A stretch of 64,000 nt of DNA, from assembly GCF_024397795.1 (NCBI RefSeq), contig NZ_CP072983.1:310001-374000 (forward strand), given 5' to 3'. This DNA is from Lactobacillus intestinalis. Lineage in GTDB: Bacteria > Bacillota > Bacilli > Lactobacillales > Lactobacillaceae. The notes beneath the pieces are model-generated. The model searched no databases. It saw only the letters and a list, made by a program, of their open reading frames with translations, and was not told the DNA's origin. Both the position numbers and the translations under genes were made by a program. This document shows, one piece after another, positions 1-10,532 of this stretch; position 1 is the first letter of the stretch, and the number at the start of each line of letters is the position of its first letter.

Positions 1-296
1 CTATTTCAGAAATTTTGAAGAATGAAGGTTTCATTCGCGATTACGAAATTGCAGATGATAACAAGCAAGGTATTATCAAGATTTTCTTGAAATATGGTCC
101 AGACGGAGAACGTGTCATCTCAGGCTTAAAGCGTATTTCTAAGCCAGGTCTTAGAAACTATGTAAGTGCTGAAGACTTACCTAAGGTTCTTAACGGTTTA
201 GGTATTGCCATCGTTTCTACTTCTGCTGGTGTAATTACCGATAAAGAAGCTAGACAAAAGAACGTTGGCGGCGAAGTTATTGCCTACGTTTGGTAA
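1..296 (+). CDS. rpsH: 30S ribosomal protein S8 (5' end outside window)
   Basis: S8 binds 16S rRNA in the platform of the small subunit and is a core assembly protein. The reading frame is already open at base 3 ([10 protein letters not shown]), so the gene enters from upstream and the TTG at 15 is not its start. About 97 C-terminal residues are visible, including the conserved SKPGLRNY and [11 protein letters not shown] segments and the family ending GEVIAYVW. It is followed 24 bases later by rplF, the normal spc-operon order. Confidence 0.97.
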   Translation, partial: ISEILKNEGFIRDYEIADDNKQGIIKIFLKYGPDGERVISGLKRISKPGLRNYVSAEDLPKVLNGLGIAIVSTSAGVITDKEARQKNVGGEVIAYVW

Positions 297-320
297 TTCT
301 GACAGAAAGGAGAACACTCA

Positions 321-851
321 ATGAGTCGTATTGGTTTAAAGACTATTGAAGTCCCTGACAGTGTTACTGTTACTAAGAATGGTGATGACATTACTGTTAA
401 GGGTCCAAAAGGTGAATTAACTAGATATTTTGATCCAAAGATTACTTTCAATCAAGAAGATGGTAAGATCAACTTCACTCGTTCAAGTGAAAGTGATAAG
501 GCTCTTCACGGTACCGAAAGAGCTAACTTAGCATCAATGATCGAAGGTGTAGTTGATGGTTACAAGAAGACTTTGAAGTTAATCGGTGTTGGTTACCGTG
601 CACAAGCTCAAGGTAACAAGTTAACTTTAAATGTTGGTTATTCTCACCCAGTTGTATTGACTGCTCCTGAAGGCGTTTCTGTAAAAACAACTTCAGCAAC
701 TGATATCGAAGTAGAAGGTATCTCTAAGCAAAATGTTGGTCAATTTGCAGCTGAAATTCGCGATGTACGTCCACCAGAAACTTATAAGGGTAAGGGTATT
801 CGTTACACTGACGAATATGTACGTCGTAAGGAAGGTAAGACTGGTAAGTAA
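321..851 (+). CDS. rplF: 50S ribosomal protein L6
   Basis: L6 (176 aa) lies near the factor-binding side of the large subunit. It begins [12 protein letters not shown] and ends with the conserved block [26 protein letters not shown], the usual C-terminal rRNA-binding region. An AGAAAGGAG ribosome binding site precedes the ATG. Length and both repeated domains are normal for the family, and it sits between rpsH and rplR as in other Firmicutes. Confidence 0.97.
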   Translation: MSRIGLKTIEVPDSVTVTKNGDDITVKGPKGELTRYFDPKITFNQEDGKINFTRSSESDKALHGTERANLASMIEGVVDGYKKTLKLIGVGYRAQAQGNKLTLNVGYSHPVVLTAPEGVSVKTTSATDIEVEGISKQNVGQFAAEIRDVRPPETYKGKGIRYTDEYVRRKEGKTGK

Positions 852-877
852 TAGTTAATTATTTTTGAGGTGAAATT

Positions 878-1237
878 GTGATTTCAAAACCAGATAAAAA
901 CAAATTACGCTTAAAGCGTCATAAACGTATTCGTGGTAAGATTTCTGGTACTGCTGAGCGCCCACGCTTAAGTATCTTTCGTTCAAACAAAAACATCTAC
1001 GCTCAATTAATTGATGACGTAGCGGGTGTAACGCTTGCAAGTGCCTCAACTTTGGATAAGACTGTATCAGAAGATGCAAACAAAGTAGATCAAGCTGCAG
1101 CTGTTGGTAAAGCTATTGCTGAAGCAGCTAAGGCTAAAAACATTTCAAACGTTGTATTTGATAGAAGTGGTTACTTATACCACGGCCGTATTTCAGCTTT
1201 GGCAGATGCCGCACGTGAAAACGGATTAGAATTCTAG
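878..1237 (+). CDS. rplR: 50S ribosomal protein L18
   Basis: L18 (119 aa) binds 5S rRNA and links it to the large subunit. The N-terminus ([42 protein letters not shown]) and the C-terminal [22 protein letters not shown] are diagnostic. The start is a GTG preceded by GAGGTG; no in-frame ATG lies closer. It continues the spc operon with a 16-base gap to rpsE. Confidence 0.97.
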   Translation: MISKPDKNKLRLKRHKRIRGKISGTAERPRLSIFRSNKNIYAQLIDDVAGVTLASASTLDKTVSEDANKVDQAAAVGKAIAEAAKAKNISNVVFDRSGYLYHGRISALADAARENGLEF

Positions 1238-1253
1238 GAAAGGAGAATAACAG

Positions 1254-1763
1254 ATGGCAAACCGCAACGATTCTCGCAATAATCGTAGAAACAAAGACGA
1301 TATCGAAGATCAATTAGTAGCTATTAATCGTGTCACCAAGGTTGTTAAAGGTGGACAACGTATGAGATTTGCTGCTTTAGTTGTCGTTGGTGATAAAAAG
1401 GGTCGTGTAGGATTTGGTACTGGTAAGGCTCAAGAAGTCCCAGAAGCAATCCGTAAAGCCGTTGAGGATGGTAAGAAGAAAATGATCAACGTTCCTAAAG
1501 TTGGTACTACTATTCCTCATGAAGTTATCGGTCACTATGGTTCAGGTAACATTTTATTAAAGCCTGCTGAAGCTGGTTCTGGAGTTGCAGCTGGTGGTGC
1601 CGTACGTATCGTTATGGATATGGCTGGTATTTCAGATGTTACTTCTAAGTCACTAGGCTCCAACACTCCAATCAACGTTGTTCGTGCAACTATTGATGGA
1701 TTAAAGAAGCTTAGAACTAGTGAAGAAGTTGAAAAGCTTCGCCAAGTAAAGAGCGCAGATTAG
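1254..1763 (+). CDS. rpsE: 30S ribosomal protein S5
   Basis: S5 (169 aa) acts in decoding accuracy and mRNA helicase activity of the 30S subunit. The double-stranded RNA-binding N domain ([20 protein letters not shown]) and the following Gly-rich loop [14 protein letters not shown] are intact. The C domain carries [20 protein letters not shown] strong GGAAAGGAG site lies upstream. Nothing unusual is seen. Confidence 0.97.
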   Translation: MANRNDSRNNRRNKDDIEDQLVAINRVTKVVKGGQRMRFAALVVVGDKKGRVGFGTGKAQEVPEAIRKAVEDGKKKMINVPKVGTTIPHEVIGHYGSGNILLKPAEAGSGVAAGGAVRIVMDMAGISDVTSKSLGSNTPINVVRATIDGLKKLRTSEEVEKLRQVKSAD

Positions 1764-1774
1764 GGAGATTTTAG

Positions 1775-1960
1775 ATGACTGATTTAAAAGTTACTTTAAT
1801 TAGAAGTGTTGCCCACCGTCTACCAAACCAAAGAAAGATCGTTAAAGCTCTTGGTTTAGGTAGAGTAAGCAGTACCGTTGTTCTTCCAGATAACGCTGCT
1901 ACCCGTGGTGCGTTAATGAAAATTGCTCACTTAATCTCTGTTGAAGAGATTAATAAATAG
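1775..1960 (+). CDS. rpmD: 50S ribosomal protein L30
   Basis: L30 (61 aa) is a small bacterial large-subunit protein. The sequence shows the short L30 fold with the motif [21 protein letters not shown] followed by the [15 protein letters not shown] helix. It lies 11 bases after rpsE and 23 before rplO, matching the conserved operon order. Confidence 0.95.
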   Translation: MTDLKVTLIRSVAHRLPNQRKIVKALGLGRVSSTVVLPDNAATRGALMKIAHLISVEEINK

Positions 1961-1983
1961 AATATCAAGGAGGTGCCGATTTA

Positions 1984-2424
1984 ATGAAGCTTCATGAATT
2001 ACATGCTGCTGAAGGTTCACGTCGCGCAAGAAAGCGTGTTGGTCGTGGTACTTCAAGTGGTTACGGTAAAACTTCTGGCCGTGGTCAAAAGGGTCAATTA
2101 GCTCGTCAAGGCGGTCATACTCGTTTAGGTTTTGAAGGTGGACAAATGCCTTTATTCAGAACTATGCCTAAGCGTGGTTTCAATAATGTTAACCGTAAAG
2201 AATATGCAATCATTAATTTAGACGATTTGAACAAGTTTGAAGATGGTTCAGAAGTAACCATTGAAAACCTTAAGGAAAACGGCTTGGTAAAGAAAGAATT
2301 ATCAGGTGTTAAGTTACTTGCTAACGGTGAATTAAAAGTTAAGTTAACTGTAAAGGTTAACAAAGCTTCTGAAGCTGCTAAAAAAGCAGTTGAAGCCGCT
2401 GGCGGAACTGTTGAGGTGATCTAA
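1984..2424 (+). CDS. rplO: 50S ribosomal protein L15
   Basis: L15 (146 aa) is an early assembly protein of the large subunit. The basic, glycine-rich N-terminal extension ([23 protein letters not shown]) and the segment [18 protein letters not shown] are typical. Its TAA stop shares one base with the ATG of secY (2424), which suggests translational coupling. An AAGGAGGTG site precedes the start. Confidence 0.97.
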   Translation: MKLHELHAAEGSRRARKRVGRGTSSGYGKTSGRGQKGQLARQGGHTRLGFEGGQMPLFRTMPKRGFNNVNRKEYAIINLDDLNKFEDGSEVTIENLKENGLVKKELSGVKLLANGELKVKLTVKVNKASEAAKKAVEAAGGTVEVI

Positions 2425-3719
2425 TGTTTTCGACCTTGAAGAACGCCTTTAAGGATAAAGAAATTAGAACGAAGATTTACTTCACTCTCTTTATTCTTTT
2501 GCTATATCGCATCGGAGCTAATATTACTGTTCCGGGTGTTAATGCAAAGGCGATCACTCAAGTAGCACAAACTGGTTTGGTTCCTATGTTAGATACTGTA
2601 TCTGGTGGGGGATTGGACAATTATTCAATTTTTTCATTGGGTGTTTCCCCGTATATTACCGCACAAATTGTTATTCAATTGTTGCAAATGGACATTGTTC
2701 CTACATTGGTTGAATGGGGTAAACAAGGTGAAGTTGGACGTCGTAAAACTAATCAAGTTACAAGATGGTTAGCACTTGGTGTTGCCTTTGTACAAAGTAT
2801 TGGGATTACGTTAGGATTCAATGCATTAACCCAAATGGGGCTAGTTAAAAATCAAACTCCTCAAACTTATATTGAAATTGCTATTATCATGACGGCAGGA
2901 ACAATGTTGTTAACTTGGCTGGGTGATGAAATTACTGATAAAGGTTTAGGTAATGGTATCTCAGTAATAATTTTTGCAGGTATCATTGCTCGTCTTCCAG
3001 CGGGATTATGGCAAATTTATAAGGAAGAAATTATTAATAATAGTGCTAGTGATCGTTGGCAAGGTATCTTGTTCTTCATCGCGGTTATTGTAGCAATCCT
3101 TATCGTAACTCAACTTGTTACATGGGTTGAACAAGCTGTTCGTCGTATTCCAATTCAATATACTAGAAGAGCGACTATCAGTGGTTCAGAAAGTTTTCTA
3201 CCATTAAAAGTTAATGTATCTGGAGTTATTCCGGTTATTTTTGCCAGTTCATTCATTATTACACCGGCAACCATTTTAATGGCCTTTCAAAGAAACCATG
3301 GCGATCAACAATGGTTCAAAGTGCTAACTAATATTTTTAGTTTACAGACCACCCCTGGAGTAATTATATATACACTTTTAATTATTTTATTTACATTCTT
3401 CTATGCTTTTGTTCAGGTTAACCCTGAGAAGCTAGCTGAAAACTTGCAAAAACAAGGTGCTTATATTCCAAGTGTTTGGCCAGGTAAAGATACTCAAAAT
3501 TATATTTCAAAAATGTTAATGAAATTATCAACTGTTGGTTCAGTTTTCTTAGGCTTAGTTGCACTTTTACCACAGTTGGCTACAAACTTCTGGAACTTGC
3601 CAAGTTCTATTGGTTTGGGAGGAACAAGTCTATTAATTGTAATAGGTGTTGTCTTAGAATTATCTCGCCAAATTAACGGATTGTTAATGAAGAGAGAATA
3701 TGTTGGATTCATCAGATAG
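2424..3719 (+). CDS. secY: Preprotein translocase channel subunit SecY
   Basis: SecY (431 aa) forms the protein-conducting channel of the Sec translocon with SecE (43809 in this window). Ten hydrophobic membrane segments can be traced. Conserved blocks include the plug region, GISPYI-like [19 protein letters not shown], and the cytosolic loop [14 protein letters not shown] that contacts SecA and ribosomes. Length is normal. It overlaps rplO by one base and is followed 10 bases later by adk. Confidence 0.97.
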   Translation: MFSTLKNAFKDKEIRTKIYFTLFILLLYRIGANITVPGVNAKAITQVAQTGLVPMLDTVSGGGLDNYSIFSLGVSPYITAQIVIQLLQMDIVPTLVEWGKQGEVGRRKTNQVTRWLALGVAFVQSIGITLGFNALTQMGLVKNQTPQTYIEIAIIMTAGTMLLTWLGDEITDKGLGNGISVIIFAGIIARLPAGLWQIYKEEIINNSASDRWQGILFFIAVIVAILIVTQLVTWVEQAVRRIPIQYTRRATISGSESFLPLKVNVSGVIPVIFASSFIITPATILMAFQRNHGDQQWFKVLTNIFSLQTTPGVIIYTLLIILFTFFYAFVQVNPEKLAENLQKQGAYIPSVWPGKDTQNYISKMLMKLSTVGSVFLGLVALLPQLATNFWNLPSSIGLGGTSLLIVIGVVLELSRQINGLLMKREYVGFIR

Positions 3720-3729
3720 GAACGAAAAA

Positions 3730-4386
3730 ATGATTAACTTAATTCTTTTAGGTTTGCCAGGTGCTGGTAAAGGTACAGCATCCGAGCGAATTGTTGATAA
3801 ATATCACTTAACTCATATTTCAACTGGGGATATGTTTAGGGAAGCAATGGCTAATGAGACCAAAGTTGGTCTTGAAGCTAAAAGTTATATCGACAAGGGT
3901 AACTTGGTGCCAGATGAAGTTACTGCTAAATTAGTTGAAGAACGTTTAAGTCAACCTGATATTAAAGAAGGCTTTATCTTAGATGGTTTTCCAAGAACTA
4001 CTGTCCAAGCAGAACTTTTAGATGGAATTACTAAACGTTTAAATAAGCCTTTAACTAATGTTATTGCGCTTGAAGTAGACGAAGATGTTTTAGTTGAACG
4101 TTTATCAGCTCGATTCATGTGTAAGAATTGTGGCGCAACCTACAATAAGCTTTCAAAGAAACCTAAAGTAGAAGGTACTTGTGATCGCTGTGGTGGTCAT
4201 GAATTTTATCAACGTGAAGATGATAAGCCAGAAGTAGTTAAGAATCGTCTTGAAGTGAATGAAAAGATGAATGCACCTTTGAAGGACTTCTATAAAAATA
4301 AAGGTTTGCTTACTGTAATTAACGGTGAACAAACTCCAGAAAAAGTCTTTGAAGATATTGATGCGGTATTAAGTAAAGAACAGTAG
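3730..4386 (+). CDS. adk: Adenylate kinase
   Basis: Adk (218 aa) interconverts ATP + AMP and 2 ADP in the cytosol. The P-loop GLPGAGKGT is at residues 7-15, followed by the AMP-binding HISTGDMFR and DGFPRT motifs. The LID carries a Cys4 zinc site (CKNCG and CDRCG), typical of Gram-positive adenylate kinases. I chose the ATG at 3730, after AGGAACG, because upstream in-frame codons overlap the end of secY and the protein then begins [13 protein letters not shown]. Confidence 0.97.
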   Translation: MINLILLGLPGAGKGTASERIVDKYHLTHISTGDMFREAMANETKVGLEAKSYIDKGNLVPDEVTAKLVEERLSQPDIKEGFILDGFPRTTVQAELLDGITKRLNKPLTNVIALEVDEDVLVERLSARFMCKNCGATYNKLSKKPKVEGTCDRCGGHEFYQREDDKPEVVKNRLEVNEKMNAPLKDFYKNKGLLTVINGEQTPEKVFEDIDAVLSKEQ

Positions 4387-4394
4387 CTTCGTGC

Positions 4395-4422
4395 TTGTAT
4401 ATTTATAAATCCGTGTTATAAT
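4395..4422 (+). promoter_or_regulatory. Likely promoter for infA-rpmJ-rpsM-rpsK-rpoA-rplQ
   Basis: A perfect -10 box TATAAT (4417-4422) is preceded by TTGTAT (4395-4400) with a 16-base spacer, in the 72-base gap between adk and infA. It would give the distal part of the operon, including rpoA, its own transcription start. This is read from sequence only. Confidence 0.6.
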
Positions 4423-4458
4423 TTCAAAGTATGACTGTTTAATTGCGGAGGAACAACT

Positions 4459-4680
4459 TTGGCAAAAGATGATGTCATTGAAGTAGAAGGTAAGGTAGTA
4501 GATACCTTACCTAATGCTATGTTTAAAGTTGAATTGGAAAATGGAGCTATTATTTTAGCACACGTTTCCGGTAAAATTAGAATGCACTACATTAGAATTT
4601 TGCCTGGAGATCGTGTTACTGTAGAACTATCTCCATACGATTTAACTAAAGGTAGAATTACGTATCGATTTATAAAGTAA
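4459..4680 (+). CDS. infA: Translation initiation factor IF-1
   Basis: IF-1 (73 aa, including the initiator) occupies the ribosomal A site during initiation. The single S1-like OB domain is complete: [25 protein letters not shown], then [19 protein letters not shown] and the ending GRITYRFIK. Translation starts at TTG 4459, eight bases after GGAGG. It lies between adk and rpmJ as usual. Confidence 0.97.
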   Translation: MAKDDVIEVEGKVVDTLPNAMFKVELENGAIILAHVSGKIRMHYIRILPGDRVTVELSPYDLTKGRITYRFIK

Positions 4681-4694
4681 TAACGGAGGTAAAC

Positions 4695-4811
4695 ATGAAG
4701 GTTAGACCATCTGTTAAACCAATGTGTGAACATTGTAAAGTTATTAAGAGACATGGCCGTGTTATGGTTATTTGCCCAGCAAATCCAAAGCACAAGCAAC
4801 GTCAAGGTTAA
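4695..4811 (+). CDS. rpmJ: 50S ribosomal protein L36
   Basis: This 38-residue protein starts [21 protein letters not shown] and ends NPKHKQRQG. It has the L36 zinc-ribbon pattern CxxC...C...H (C11, C14, C27, H32 by eye), so it is the zinc-binding form of L36. A perfect CGGAGGT site lies eight bases before the ATG. Only this one copy is visible. Confidence 0.95.
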   Translation: MKVRPSVKPMCEHCKVIKRHGRVMVICPANPKHKQRQG

Positions 4812-4834
4812 AAATGAAATAGGAGGTGCAATTT

Positions 4835-5185
4835 ATGGCACGTATTGCTGGTGTTGACTTACCAAGAGATAAAAGAGTCGTTGTCGCTTTAACATACATT
4901 TATGGTATTGGTGAACCAACAGCTAAGAAAATTTGTGCAGATGCAGGTGTTTCTGAAGACATTCGTTCAAAGGATTTGACTCCAGAAGACCAAGAAAAGC
5001 TTCGTTCAGAAGTTGACAAGTACCGTGTTGAAGGTGACTTACGTCGTCAAGTCAGCATGAATATCAAGCGTTTAGTTGATATTGGTTCATACCGTGGTAT
5101 GCGTCATCGTCGCGGACTTCCAGTTCGTGGTCAAAATACCAAGAACAATGCTCGTACTCGTAAGGGTACTAAGAGAAACCGTTAA
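4835..5185 (+). CDS. rpsM: 30S ribosomal protein S13
   Basis: S13 (116 aa) sits in the head of the 30S subunit and contacts the P-site tRNA and bridge B1. The sequence [25 protein letters not shown] and the tail [18 protein letters not shown] are diagnostic. I chose the ATG at 4835 because an AGGAGGT site (4821-4827) sits directly upstream; an in-frame GTG at 4826 overlaps that site and cannot use it. Confidence 0.96.
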   Translation: MARIAGVDLPRDKRVVVALTYIYGIGEPTAKKICADAGVSEDIRSKDLTPEDQEKLRSEVDKYRVEGDLRRQVSMNIKRLVDIGSYRGMRHRRGLPVRGQNTKNNARTRKGTKRNR

Positions 5186-5207
5186 TTAGTTATAAGGAGG
5201 TTTATTG

Positions 5208-5591
5208 ATGCCTAAAACAGCACGTAAGCGTCGTGTGAAGAAGCATGTCGAAAGCGGCGTTGCTCATATTCATTCTACGTTTAATAATACTTTAGTCATG
5301 ATTACTGACGTTCAAGGTAATGCAGTTGCTTGGTCTTCAGCCGGTGCATTAGGTTTTAAGGGTAGTCGTAAGTCTACTCCATTTGCAGCTCAAATGGCAG
5401 CTGAAGCAGCAGCTAAGAGTGCAATGGACCAAGGCATGAAACATGTAGAAGTTTCAGTTAAAGGTCCTGGTGCTGGTCGTGAATCTGCAATTAGATCACT
5501 TCAAGCAACTGGTCTTGAAATCACTGCAATTCGTGACGTTACGCCAGTTCCCCACAATGGTTCTAGACCACCAAAACGTCGTCGTGTTTAA
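5208..5591 (+). CDS. rpsK: 30S ribosomal protein S11
   Basis: S11 (127 aa) lies on the 30S platform near the mRNA exit path. Conserved blocks [39 protein letters not shown] and the C-terminal [13 protein letters not shown] are intact. The ATG at 5208 follows AAGGAGG (5194-5200) by seven bases; the TTG at 5205 is too close to that site to be preferred. Confidence 0.96.
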   Translation: MPKTARKRRVKKHVESGVAHIHSTFNNTLVMITDVQGNAVAWSSAGALGFKGSRKSTPFAAQMAAEAAAKSAMDQGMKHVEVSVKGPGAGRESAIRSLQATGLEITAIRDVTPVPHNGSRPPKRRRV

Positions 5592-5632
5592 TTTTGTCCT
5601 AATGGGACATTACGTTTTGAAAGGGGCCTAGT

Positions 5633-6571
5633 ATGATTGAATTTGAAAAACCAAATATTACCGTTGTTGAACAAGAAGATTCTTACGGTAAGTTTGTTGT
5701 TGAACCACTTGAAAGAGGCTTTGGTACAACTTTAGGTAATTCTTTACGTAGAGTTTTACTTACTTCTATTCCAGGTACAGGACTTGTTTATGTACAAATC
5801 GATGGCGTTTTACACGAGTTCGCAACAGTTCCTGGCGTAAGAGAAGATGTAACTAAGATCATTCTGAATTTAAAGAAACTTGAGTTAAAGTCTCTTTCAG
5901 ATGAACAAAAAGTTATTGAATTGGACGTTGAAGGTCCTGCCACTGTTACTGCTGATGATCTTAAAGTTGATGCAGACGTTCAAGTTTTGAACCCGGATCA
6001 ATATATTTGTACCATTGCTGAAGGTGGACATTTGCATATGCAAATCGCAGTTAAGAATGGCCGCGGTTATGTTCCTGCAAGTGACAATAAGAGTGAAGAC
6101 ATGCCAATTGGCGTTATTCCTGTTGATTCACTTTTCTCACCAATTAAAAAGGTTAACTATCAAGTAGAATCAACTCGTGTTGGTAAGAGAGACGATTTTG
6201 ACAAGCTCACTTTAGAGATTTGGACTGACGGTTCAATCAAGCCTAATGACGCCCTTAGTTTTGCAGCTAAAATTTTGGTAGAACACTTTAAAGTGTTTGA
6301 ATCTGCAGATGCAAATACTAAATTTAGCGAAGTTATGGTGGAAAAAGAAGACGATAAGAAGGAAAAGAAGCTTGAAATGACTATTGAAGAGCTTGACCTT
6401 TCAGTTCGTTCTTATAACTGCCTTAAGCGTGCGGGAATTAATACTTTGCAAGAGTTAACTGATAAAACTGAAGCAGATATGATGCGCGTACGTAACTTAG
6501 GACGTAAATCATTGGAAGAAGTTAAGAACAAATTAGCTGACTTAGGACTTTCACTTCGTCAAGAAGATTAA
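5633..6571 (+). CDS. rpoA: RNA polymerase alpha subunit
   Basis: RpoA (312 aa) dimerises to scaffold RNA polymerase and contacts promoters and activators. The N-terminal assembly domain ([20 protein letters not shown]) covers about residues 1-230. A charged linker ([13 protein letters not shown]) leads to the C-terminal domain with the DNA-binding helix-hairpin-helix [36 protein letters not shown]. Full length. AAGGGG precedes the ATG. rplQ follows 29 bases later. Confidence 0.97.
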   Translation: MIEFEKPNITVVEQEDSYGKFVVEPLERGFGTTLGNSLRRVLLTSIPGTGLVYVQIDGVLHEFATVPGVREDVTKIILNLKKLELKSLSDEQKVIELDVEGPATVTADDLKVDADVQVLNPDQYICTIAEGGHLHMQIAVKNGRGYVPASDNKSEDMPIGVIPVDSLFSPIKKVNYQVESTRVGKRDDFDKLTLEIWTDGSIKPNDALSFAAKILVEHFKVFESADANTKFSEVMVEKEDDKKEKKLEMTIEELDLSVRSYNCLKRAGINTLQELTDKTEADMMRVRNLGRKSLEEVKNKLADLGLSLRQED

Positions 6572-6600
6572 CTAAGTAGGCAAATAAAGGAGGCAAACTC

Positions 6601-6984
6601 ATGGCATACCGTAAATTAGGTCGCGATAGTGCACATAGAAAAGCAATGCTTAGAGAAATGACTACTCAATTGATCATTAATGAACGCATTGTTACAACTG
6701 AAGCACGTGCTAAAGAAATTCGTAAGACAGCCGAAAAGATGATTACCTTAGGTAAGCGTGGCGATTTAGCTGCAAGAAGAAAGGCTGCTGCATTTGTACG
6801 TGATGAAATCGCAGATGTTAAAGAAGAAGAAGATGCAGTTGTTGTTAAGTCAGCATTGCAAAAACTTTTCAGCGATATTGCACCTCGTTACAAAGACCGT
6901 AATGGTGGTTACACCAGAATTATGAAGTTAGCATTAGCTCGTAAAGGTGATGCTGCTCCAATGGTTATTCTTGAATTAGTTTAA
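6601..6984 (+). CDS. rplQ: 50S ribosomal protein L17
   Basis: L17 (127 aa) lines the outer rim of the peptide exit tunnel. It starts [24 protein letters not shown] and ends [12 protein letters not shown], the standard ends of the family, after an AAAGGAGG ribosome binding site. It closes the alpha operon; the structured RNA at 7003-7118 with its U-tract follows directly. Confidence 0.97.
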   Translation: MAYRKLGRDSAHRKAMLREMTTQLIINERIVTTEARAKEIRKTAEKMITLGKRGDLAARRKAAAFVRDEIADVKEEEDAVVVKSALQKLFSDIAPRYKDRNGGYTRIMKLALARKGDAAPMVILELV

Positions 6985-7002
6985 TTTTTGAATACCAAAC
7001 AA

Positions 7003-7118
7003 CTTAATAGCTATTAAGAATTATCCATGAAAGTGAGAATAAGCGCGATGATGATGGCAATTTTGCTTAGTCTAGCTTAGATGATGAAAATCATCCCTCT
7101 TCATGGGTGATTTTTTTT
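7003..7118 (+). ncRNA. Structured 3' RNA downstream of rplQ (L17DE-like)
   Basis: After the rplQ stop comes a perfect 16-base palindrome CTTAATAGCTATTAAG (7003-7018). Bases 7020-7031 (ATTATCCATGAA) can then pair all 12 positions, with two G-U pairs, to 7100-7111 (TTCATGGGTGAT), which runs into eight T. Inside are a TAAGC/GCTTA helix (7040-7044, 7065-7069) and GATGAT-GAAA-ATCATC (7080-7095). An alternative terminator hairpin uses AATCATCCC and GGGTGATT. Position right after L17 suggests the published L17 downstream element family; that assignment is from memory and untested. Confidence 0.55.
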
Positions 7119-7165
7119 GCTCTTTTTTCTGGTACAATTAAAGGAGTTTTAAGGCGGTGAAAATA

Positions 7166-8014
7166 TTGAATAAAAATATTATAGAATTTAAAAATGTGAC
7201 TTTTACTTATCCTGAAGCCACAAAATCTGCAGTAAAAAATGTAAATTTGAACATTCAAAGAGGATCGTGGACAACAATTTTAGGTCGTAATGGAAGTGGA
7301 AAATCAACCGTAACACGGCTTATTAATGGATTGTTGATTCCTGATGATCAAGAAAAATCAAAAATTATTGTAGATGATATCCCGCTAAGTGAAAAAAATG
7401 TATGGAAGATCCGAGATCTTGTAGGTATTGTATTTCAAAATCCAGATAATCAATTTGTAGGTGCTACCGTTGCAGATGATGTTGCTTTTGGATTGGAAAA
7501 TCGTGGAATTCCTCGTGATGAAATGCTAAAAATTGTGCCAGAAGCTATTAAAAGTGTGAGCATGTCAGATTATATTAATAGTGAACCAAGTAATCTCTCA
7601 GGTGGTCAAAAGCAACGTGTAGCTATTGCTGGAGTTCTTGCAGTTCATCCTAAAATTATAATATTAGATGAGGCTACTTCGATGCTTGATCCTGAAGGTA
7701 GACAAAATATTTTAAATATTATTCTAAAAATAAAAAAACGTGACAATCTTACTATTTTATCTATTACTCATGATATTGATGAAGCCCAATTAGCTGATCA
7801 AGTTATCATTTTGAATGATGGAATAAAAGTAGACCAAGGAACTCCAAATGAAATTTTTAATAAAGTAGATCAATTAAAAGAATTGGGCTTAGATGTTCCA
7901 TTTGCTTTTAAATTAAAACATAAATTATCCAAAGCTGGAATTTCAGTTCCTGATTATGTAAATTCGGAAGAAAAGTTGGTGAAGTTTTTATGTCAATTGA
8001 ATTCAAAAATGTAA
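7166..8014 (+). CDS. ecfA1: ECF transporter ATPase A1
   Basis: One of the two ATPases that power energy-coupling-factor vitamin transporters, shared among several substrate-binding S components. Walker [10 protein letters not shown]-loop FQNPDNQF, signature LSGGQKQR, Walker [12 protein letters not shown] and the switch His (SITHDIDEA) are all present. The best ribosome binding site, AAGGCGGTGA at 7151-7160, fits a TTG start at 7166 (282 aa); a GTG at 7157 lies inside that site and is less likely. The stop overlaps ecfA2 by 25 bases. FolT at 62219 is a candidate partner. Confidence 0.93.
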   Translation: MNKNIIEFKNVTFTYPEATKSAVKNVNLNIQRGSWTTILGRNGSGKSTVTRLINGLLIPDDQEKSKIIVDDIPLSEKNVWKIRDLVGIVFQNPDNQFVGATVADDVAFGLENRGIPRDEMLKIVPEAIKSVSMSDYINSEPSNLSGGQKQRVAIAGVLAVHPKIIILDEATSMLDPEGRQNILNIILKIKKRDNLTILSITHDIDEAQLADQVIILNDGIKVDQGTPNEIFNKVDQLKELGLDVPFAFKLKHKLSKAGISVPDYVNSEEKLVKFLCQLNSKM

Positions 8015-8835
8015 GTTACGTTTATTCACCAAATTCTCCTTTAGAAAAAAAGGGATTGGATAATGTCAATTTTGAATTAAAAGATGGTAATTTTACTGCT
8101 ATTATAGGTCACACAGGAAGTGGGAAATCCACTTTAATGCAACATTTTAATGCCTTATTTAAGCCTAGCGAAGGTGAAATAAAAATTGCAGGTTACACCA
8201 TTACTCCTGCAACAACAAATAAGCATTTAAAAAATTTACGACGCCATGTTAGTTTGGTATTTCAATTTCCTGAATCTCAATTATTTGAGAATACTGTAAT
8301 CGATGATATTGCTTTTGGTCCTAAAAATTTTGGCTATTCTGAAAAAGAAGCTTATAGCTTAGCTGAGAAGTGGTTGAAAAAAGTAGGTCTTCCAGAGGAG
8401 ATAGCTTCTCGTTCCCCATTTGAATTATCAGGAGGTCAGATGCGCCGGGTAGCAATTGCAGGGGTAATGGCTTATGAACCGGATATTTTATGTTTGGATG
8501 AACCAGCAGCTGGACTTGATCCTTATGCAAGAAAACAAATGATGCAATTATTCAAAGAATATCAAAAAGCTGGTCATACGGTTATTTTAGTTACCCATAA
8601 TATGGACGATGTTGCCAATTATGCCGATGATGTATTAATTATGGAACATGGTAAATTAATTAAACATGCGAGTCCTAAAATAGTATTTTCAGATAATGAA
8701 TGGCTTAAAAAACATCAAGTTTTAAAACCAACAGCAACCGAGTTTGCATCTAAATTATCAAATTATAAATTTGAAAATGAACCATTAACTTTAGATGAAT
8801 TGGTTAATGAAATAAAGAAAAATGTGAAGGGATGA
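7990..8835 (+). CDS. ecfA2: ECF transporter ATPase A2
   Basis: Second ATPase (281 aa) of the energising module. It has Walker [10 protein letters not shown]-loop FQFPESQLF, signature LSGGQMRR, Walker [15 protein letters not shown] and switch [11 protein letters not shown]. The FPESQLF Q-loop is characteristic of the A2 type and differs from the NPDNQF of A1. It starts inside the end of ecfA1 and is followed by ecfT after four bases, so the three are made together. Confidence 0.95.
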   Translation: MSIEFKNVSYVYSPNSPLEKKGLDNVNFELKDGNFTAIIGHTGSGKSTLMQHFNALFKPSEGEIKIAGYTITPATTNKHLKNLRRHVSLVFQFPESQLFENTVIDDIAFGPKNFGYSEKEAYSLAEKWLKKVGLPEEIASRSPFELSGGQMRRVAIAGVMAYEPDILCLDEPAAGLDPYARKQMMQLFKEYQKAGHTVILVTHNMDDVANYADDVLIMEHGKLIKHASPKIVFSDNEWLKKHQVLKPTATEFASKLSNYKFENEPLTLDELVNEIKKNVKG

Positions 8836-8839
8836 TTTT

Positions 8840-9637
8840 GTGAGTAAAATTTTAATTGGGCGCTATATCCCAGGCGACTCGCTTATTTATAAAATGGATC
8901 CTCGAGGGAAATTACTTGCAACAATTTTCTTTATTTTGATTATTTTTTTAGCAAATAATTGGATTACCTATGGCATTTTAATAATATTTAGTTTAGCAGC
9001 GGTGTATGCGACGAAATTGCGACCAAAGGTTTTTTGGGATGGAATAAAACCTTTAATTTGGTTGATATTCTTTACGTCGCTTTTGCAATTGTTCTTCACT
9101 AGTGGAGGAACGACGTATTGGAAATGGTCCATTTTTACGATTTCAAGTTACGGAATTACCAATGCGATCTATATTTTTATTAGATTTACATTGATAATTT
9201 TAATATCCACAGTAATGACTTTGACGACAATGCCTTTGGAAATTGCGAATGCAATGGAATGGCTACTAACGCCACTTAAATATTTGAGAGTTCCTGTCGA
9301 TAAAATTGCGCTGGTGATGTCAATAGCGCTGAGATTTGTGCCTACGTTGTTTGATGAAACTGTAAAAATTATGAATGCGCAACGATCGCGAGGAGCAGAT
9401 TTTAATGATGGGGGACTGATTAAACGTGCTAAAGCTATCGCACCTTTGTTAGTTCCGCTTTTTATTGAATCCTTAGAAACCGCAGTTGAACTTTCAACAG
9501 CAATGGAAGCGCGCGGATACAGAGGAAGCGAAGGAAGAAGCCGCTATCGAATTTTAAGATGGTCTAAATATGATTTGATCTGTCTGGGATATTTTGTGAT
9601 TTTAGTTGGATTATTGTTAGTTTTTAGGACAAGGTAG
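8840..9637 (+). CDS. ecfT: ECF transporter transmembrane subunit T
   Basis: EcfT (265 aa) is the membrane scaffold that couples the ATPase pair to substrate-binding S components. About five to six hydrophobic segments are visible in the first 130 residues. The two Arg-Gly coupling motifs appear as QRSRGADF and EARGYRG in the cytosolic helices. GTG start after AAGGGATG. truA begins three bases after the stop, a common lactobacillus arrangement. Confidence 0.94.
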   Translation: MSKILIGRYIPGDSLIYKMDPRGKLLATIFFILIIFLANNWITYGILIIFSLAAVYATKLRPKVFWDGIKPLIWLIFFTSLLQLFFTSGGTTYWKWSIFTISSYGITNAIYIFIRFTLIILISTVMTLTTMPLEIANAMEWLLTPLKYLRVPVDKIALVMSIALRFVPTLFDETVKIMNAQRSRGADFNDGGLIKRAKAIAPLLVPLFIESLETAVELSTAMEARGYRGSEGRSRYRILRWSKYDLICLGYFVILVGLLLVFRTR

Positions 9638-9639
9638 AG

Positions 9640-10428
9640 ATGACGACAAGATATAAAATGACGATGGCCTACGATGGTCATCTTTTTCATGGCTTTCAAA
9701 TGCAACCTAATCAGCGGACTGTTCAAGGAGAAATTGAGAAAGCACTTCAAAAAATGACTAAGGGAAAGCGTGTGATAGTTGAAGGATCTGGAAGAACAGA
9801 TGCTGGTGTTCACGCACTGGGCCAAGTAATTCACTTTGATTATCCAGGGAATGTAATTCCAGCTGATAGAATGATTTTGGCACTGAATTCAATGATGCCA
9901 ATGGATATTATTTTTAAAGAATGTGAAATAGTTAGTGAAGATTTCCATGTAAGATATAGTGCAAAGGGCAAGTGGTATCGTTATCGAGTAAGCTTAGATC
10001 GCTTTGTAAACCCGTTTAAGCGATTTTATACGGGACACTATCCTTATCCTTTAGAAGTGGAAAGAATGCAGATAGCGGCTAAGGATTTAATAGGGACGCA
10101 TGATTTTACTAGTTTTGCAGCTAGTGGAGGTCAAATTATTGATAAAGTTAGAACCATGTATTATGTGAACATAGAAAAAGATGAAAAGGAGAATGAAATC
10201 GTTTTTGATTTCATTTGTTCAGGATTTTTGTATAACATGGTTAGAATTTTAGTAGGAGCACTTTTAGAAATTGGTAACGGTAAACGTCCAGTTGATGATT
10301 TTCCTAGAATAATTGCTGCTAAAAATCGCCAGGAAGTCCGAGAAACGGCTCAAGCAAGTGGTTTGTATTTATATCATGTTTTTTATGATGAATTACCCAA
10401 AAAATACCGCCAAGATCTTGATTTATAA
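9640..10428 (+). CDS. truA: tRNA pseudouridine(38-40) synthase
   Basis: TruA (262 aa) converts uridines 38-40 of the tRNA anticodon arm to pseudouridine. The catalytic Asp is in [11 protein letters not shown] (about D54). The [20 protein letters not shown] block near the C-terminus is also conserved. It is the last gene of the ecf operon by spacing, and rplM follows after a 104-base leader. Confidence 0.95.
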   Translation: MTTRYKMTMAYDGHLFHGFQMQPNQRTVQGEIEKALQKMTKGKRVIVEGSGRTDAGVHALGQVIHFDYPGNVIPADRMILALNSMMPMDIIFKECEIVSEDFHVRYSAKGKWYRYRVSLDRFVNPFKRFYTGHYPYPLEVERMQIAAKDLIGTHDFTSFAASGGQIIDKVRTMYYVNIEKDEKENEIVFDFICSGFLYNMVRILVGALLEIGNGKRPVDDFPRIIAAKNRQEVRETAQASGLYLYHVFYDELPKKYRQDLDL

Positions 10429-10465
10429 TTGACTTTTTCCTAAAAAGGACGTACTCTAGTATAGT

Positions 10466-10520
10466 ATGTTTGTCCACGATAGGCCCCGGAAACTTATTGT
10501 TTTCAAACTGCAAATAAACG
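10466..10520 (+). promoter_or_regulatory. Candidate L13 autoregulatory leader
   Basis: The leader of rplM contains AGGCCCCGGAAAC (10481-10493) and an A-rich segment GCAAATAAACGGAGG running into the ribosome binding site, resembling the leader found upstream of rplM in other Firmicutes. A -10-like TATAGT lies at 10460-10465; TTGACT at 10429-10434 is 25 bases away, so the -35 is unclear. Assigned by position and resemblance only. Confidence 0.4.
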
Positions 10521-10532
10521 GAGGAATTTACA

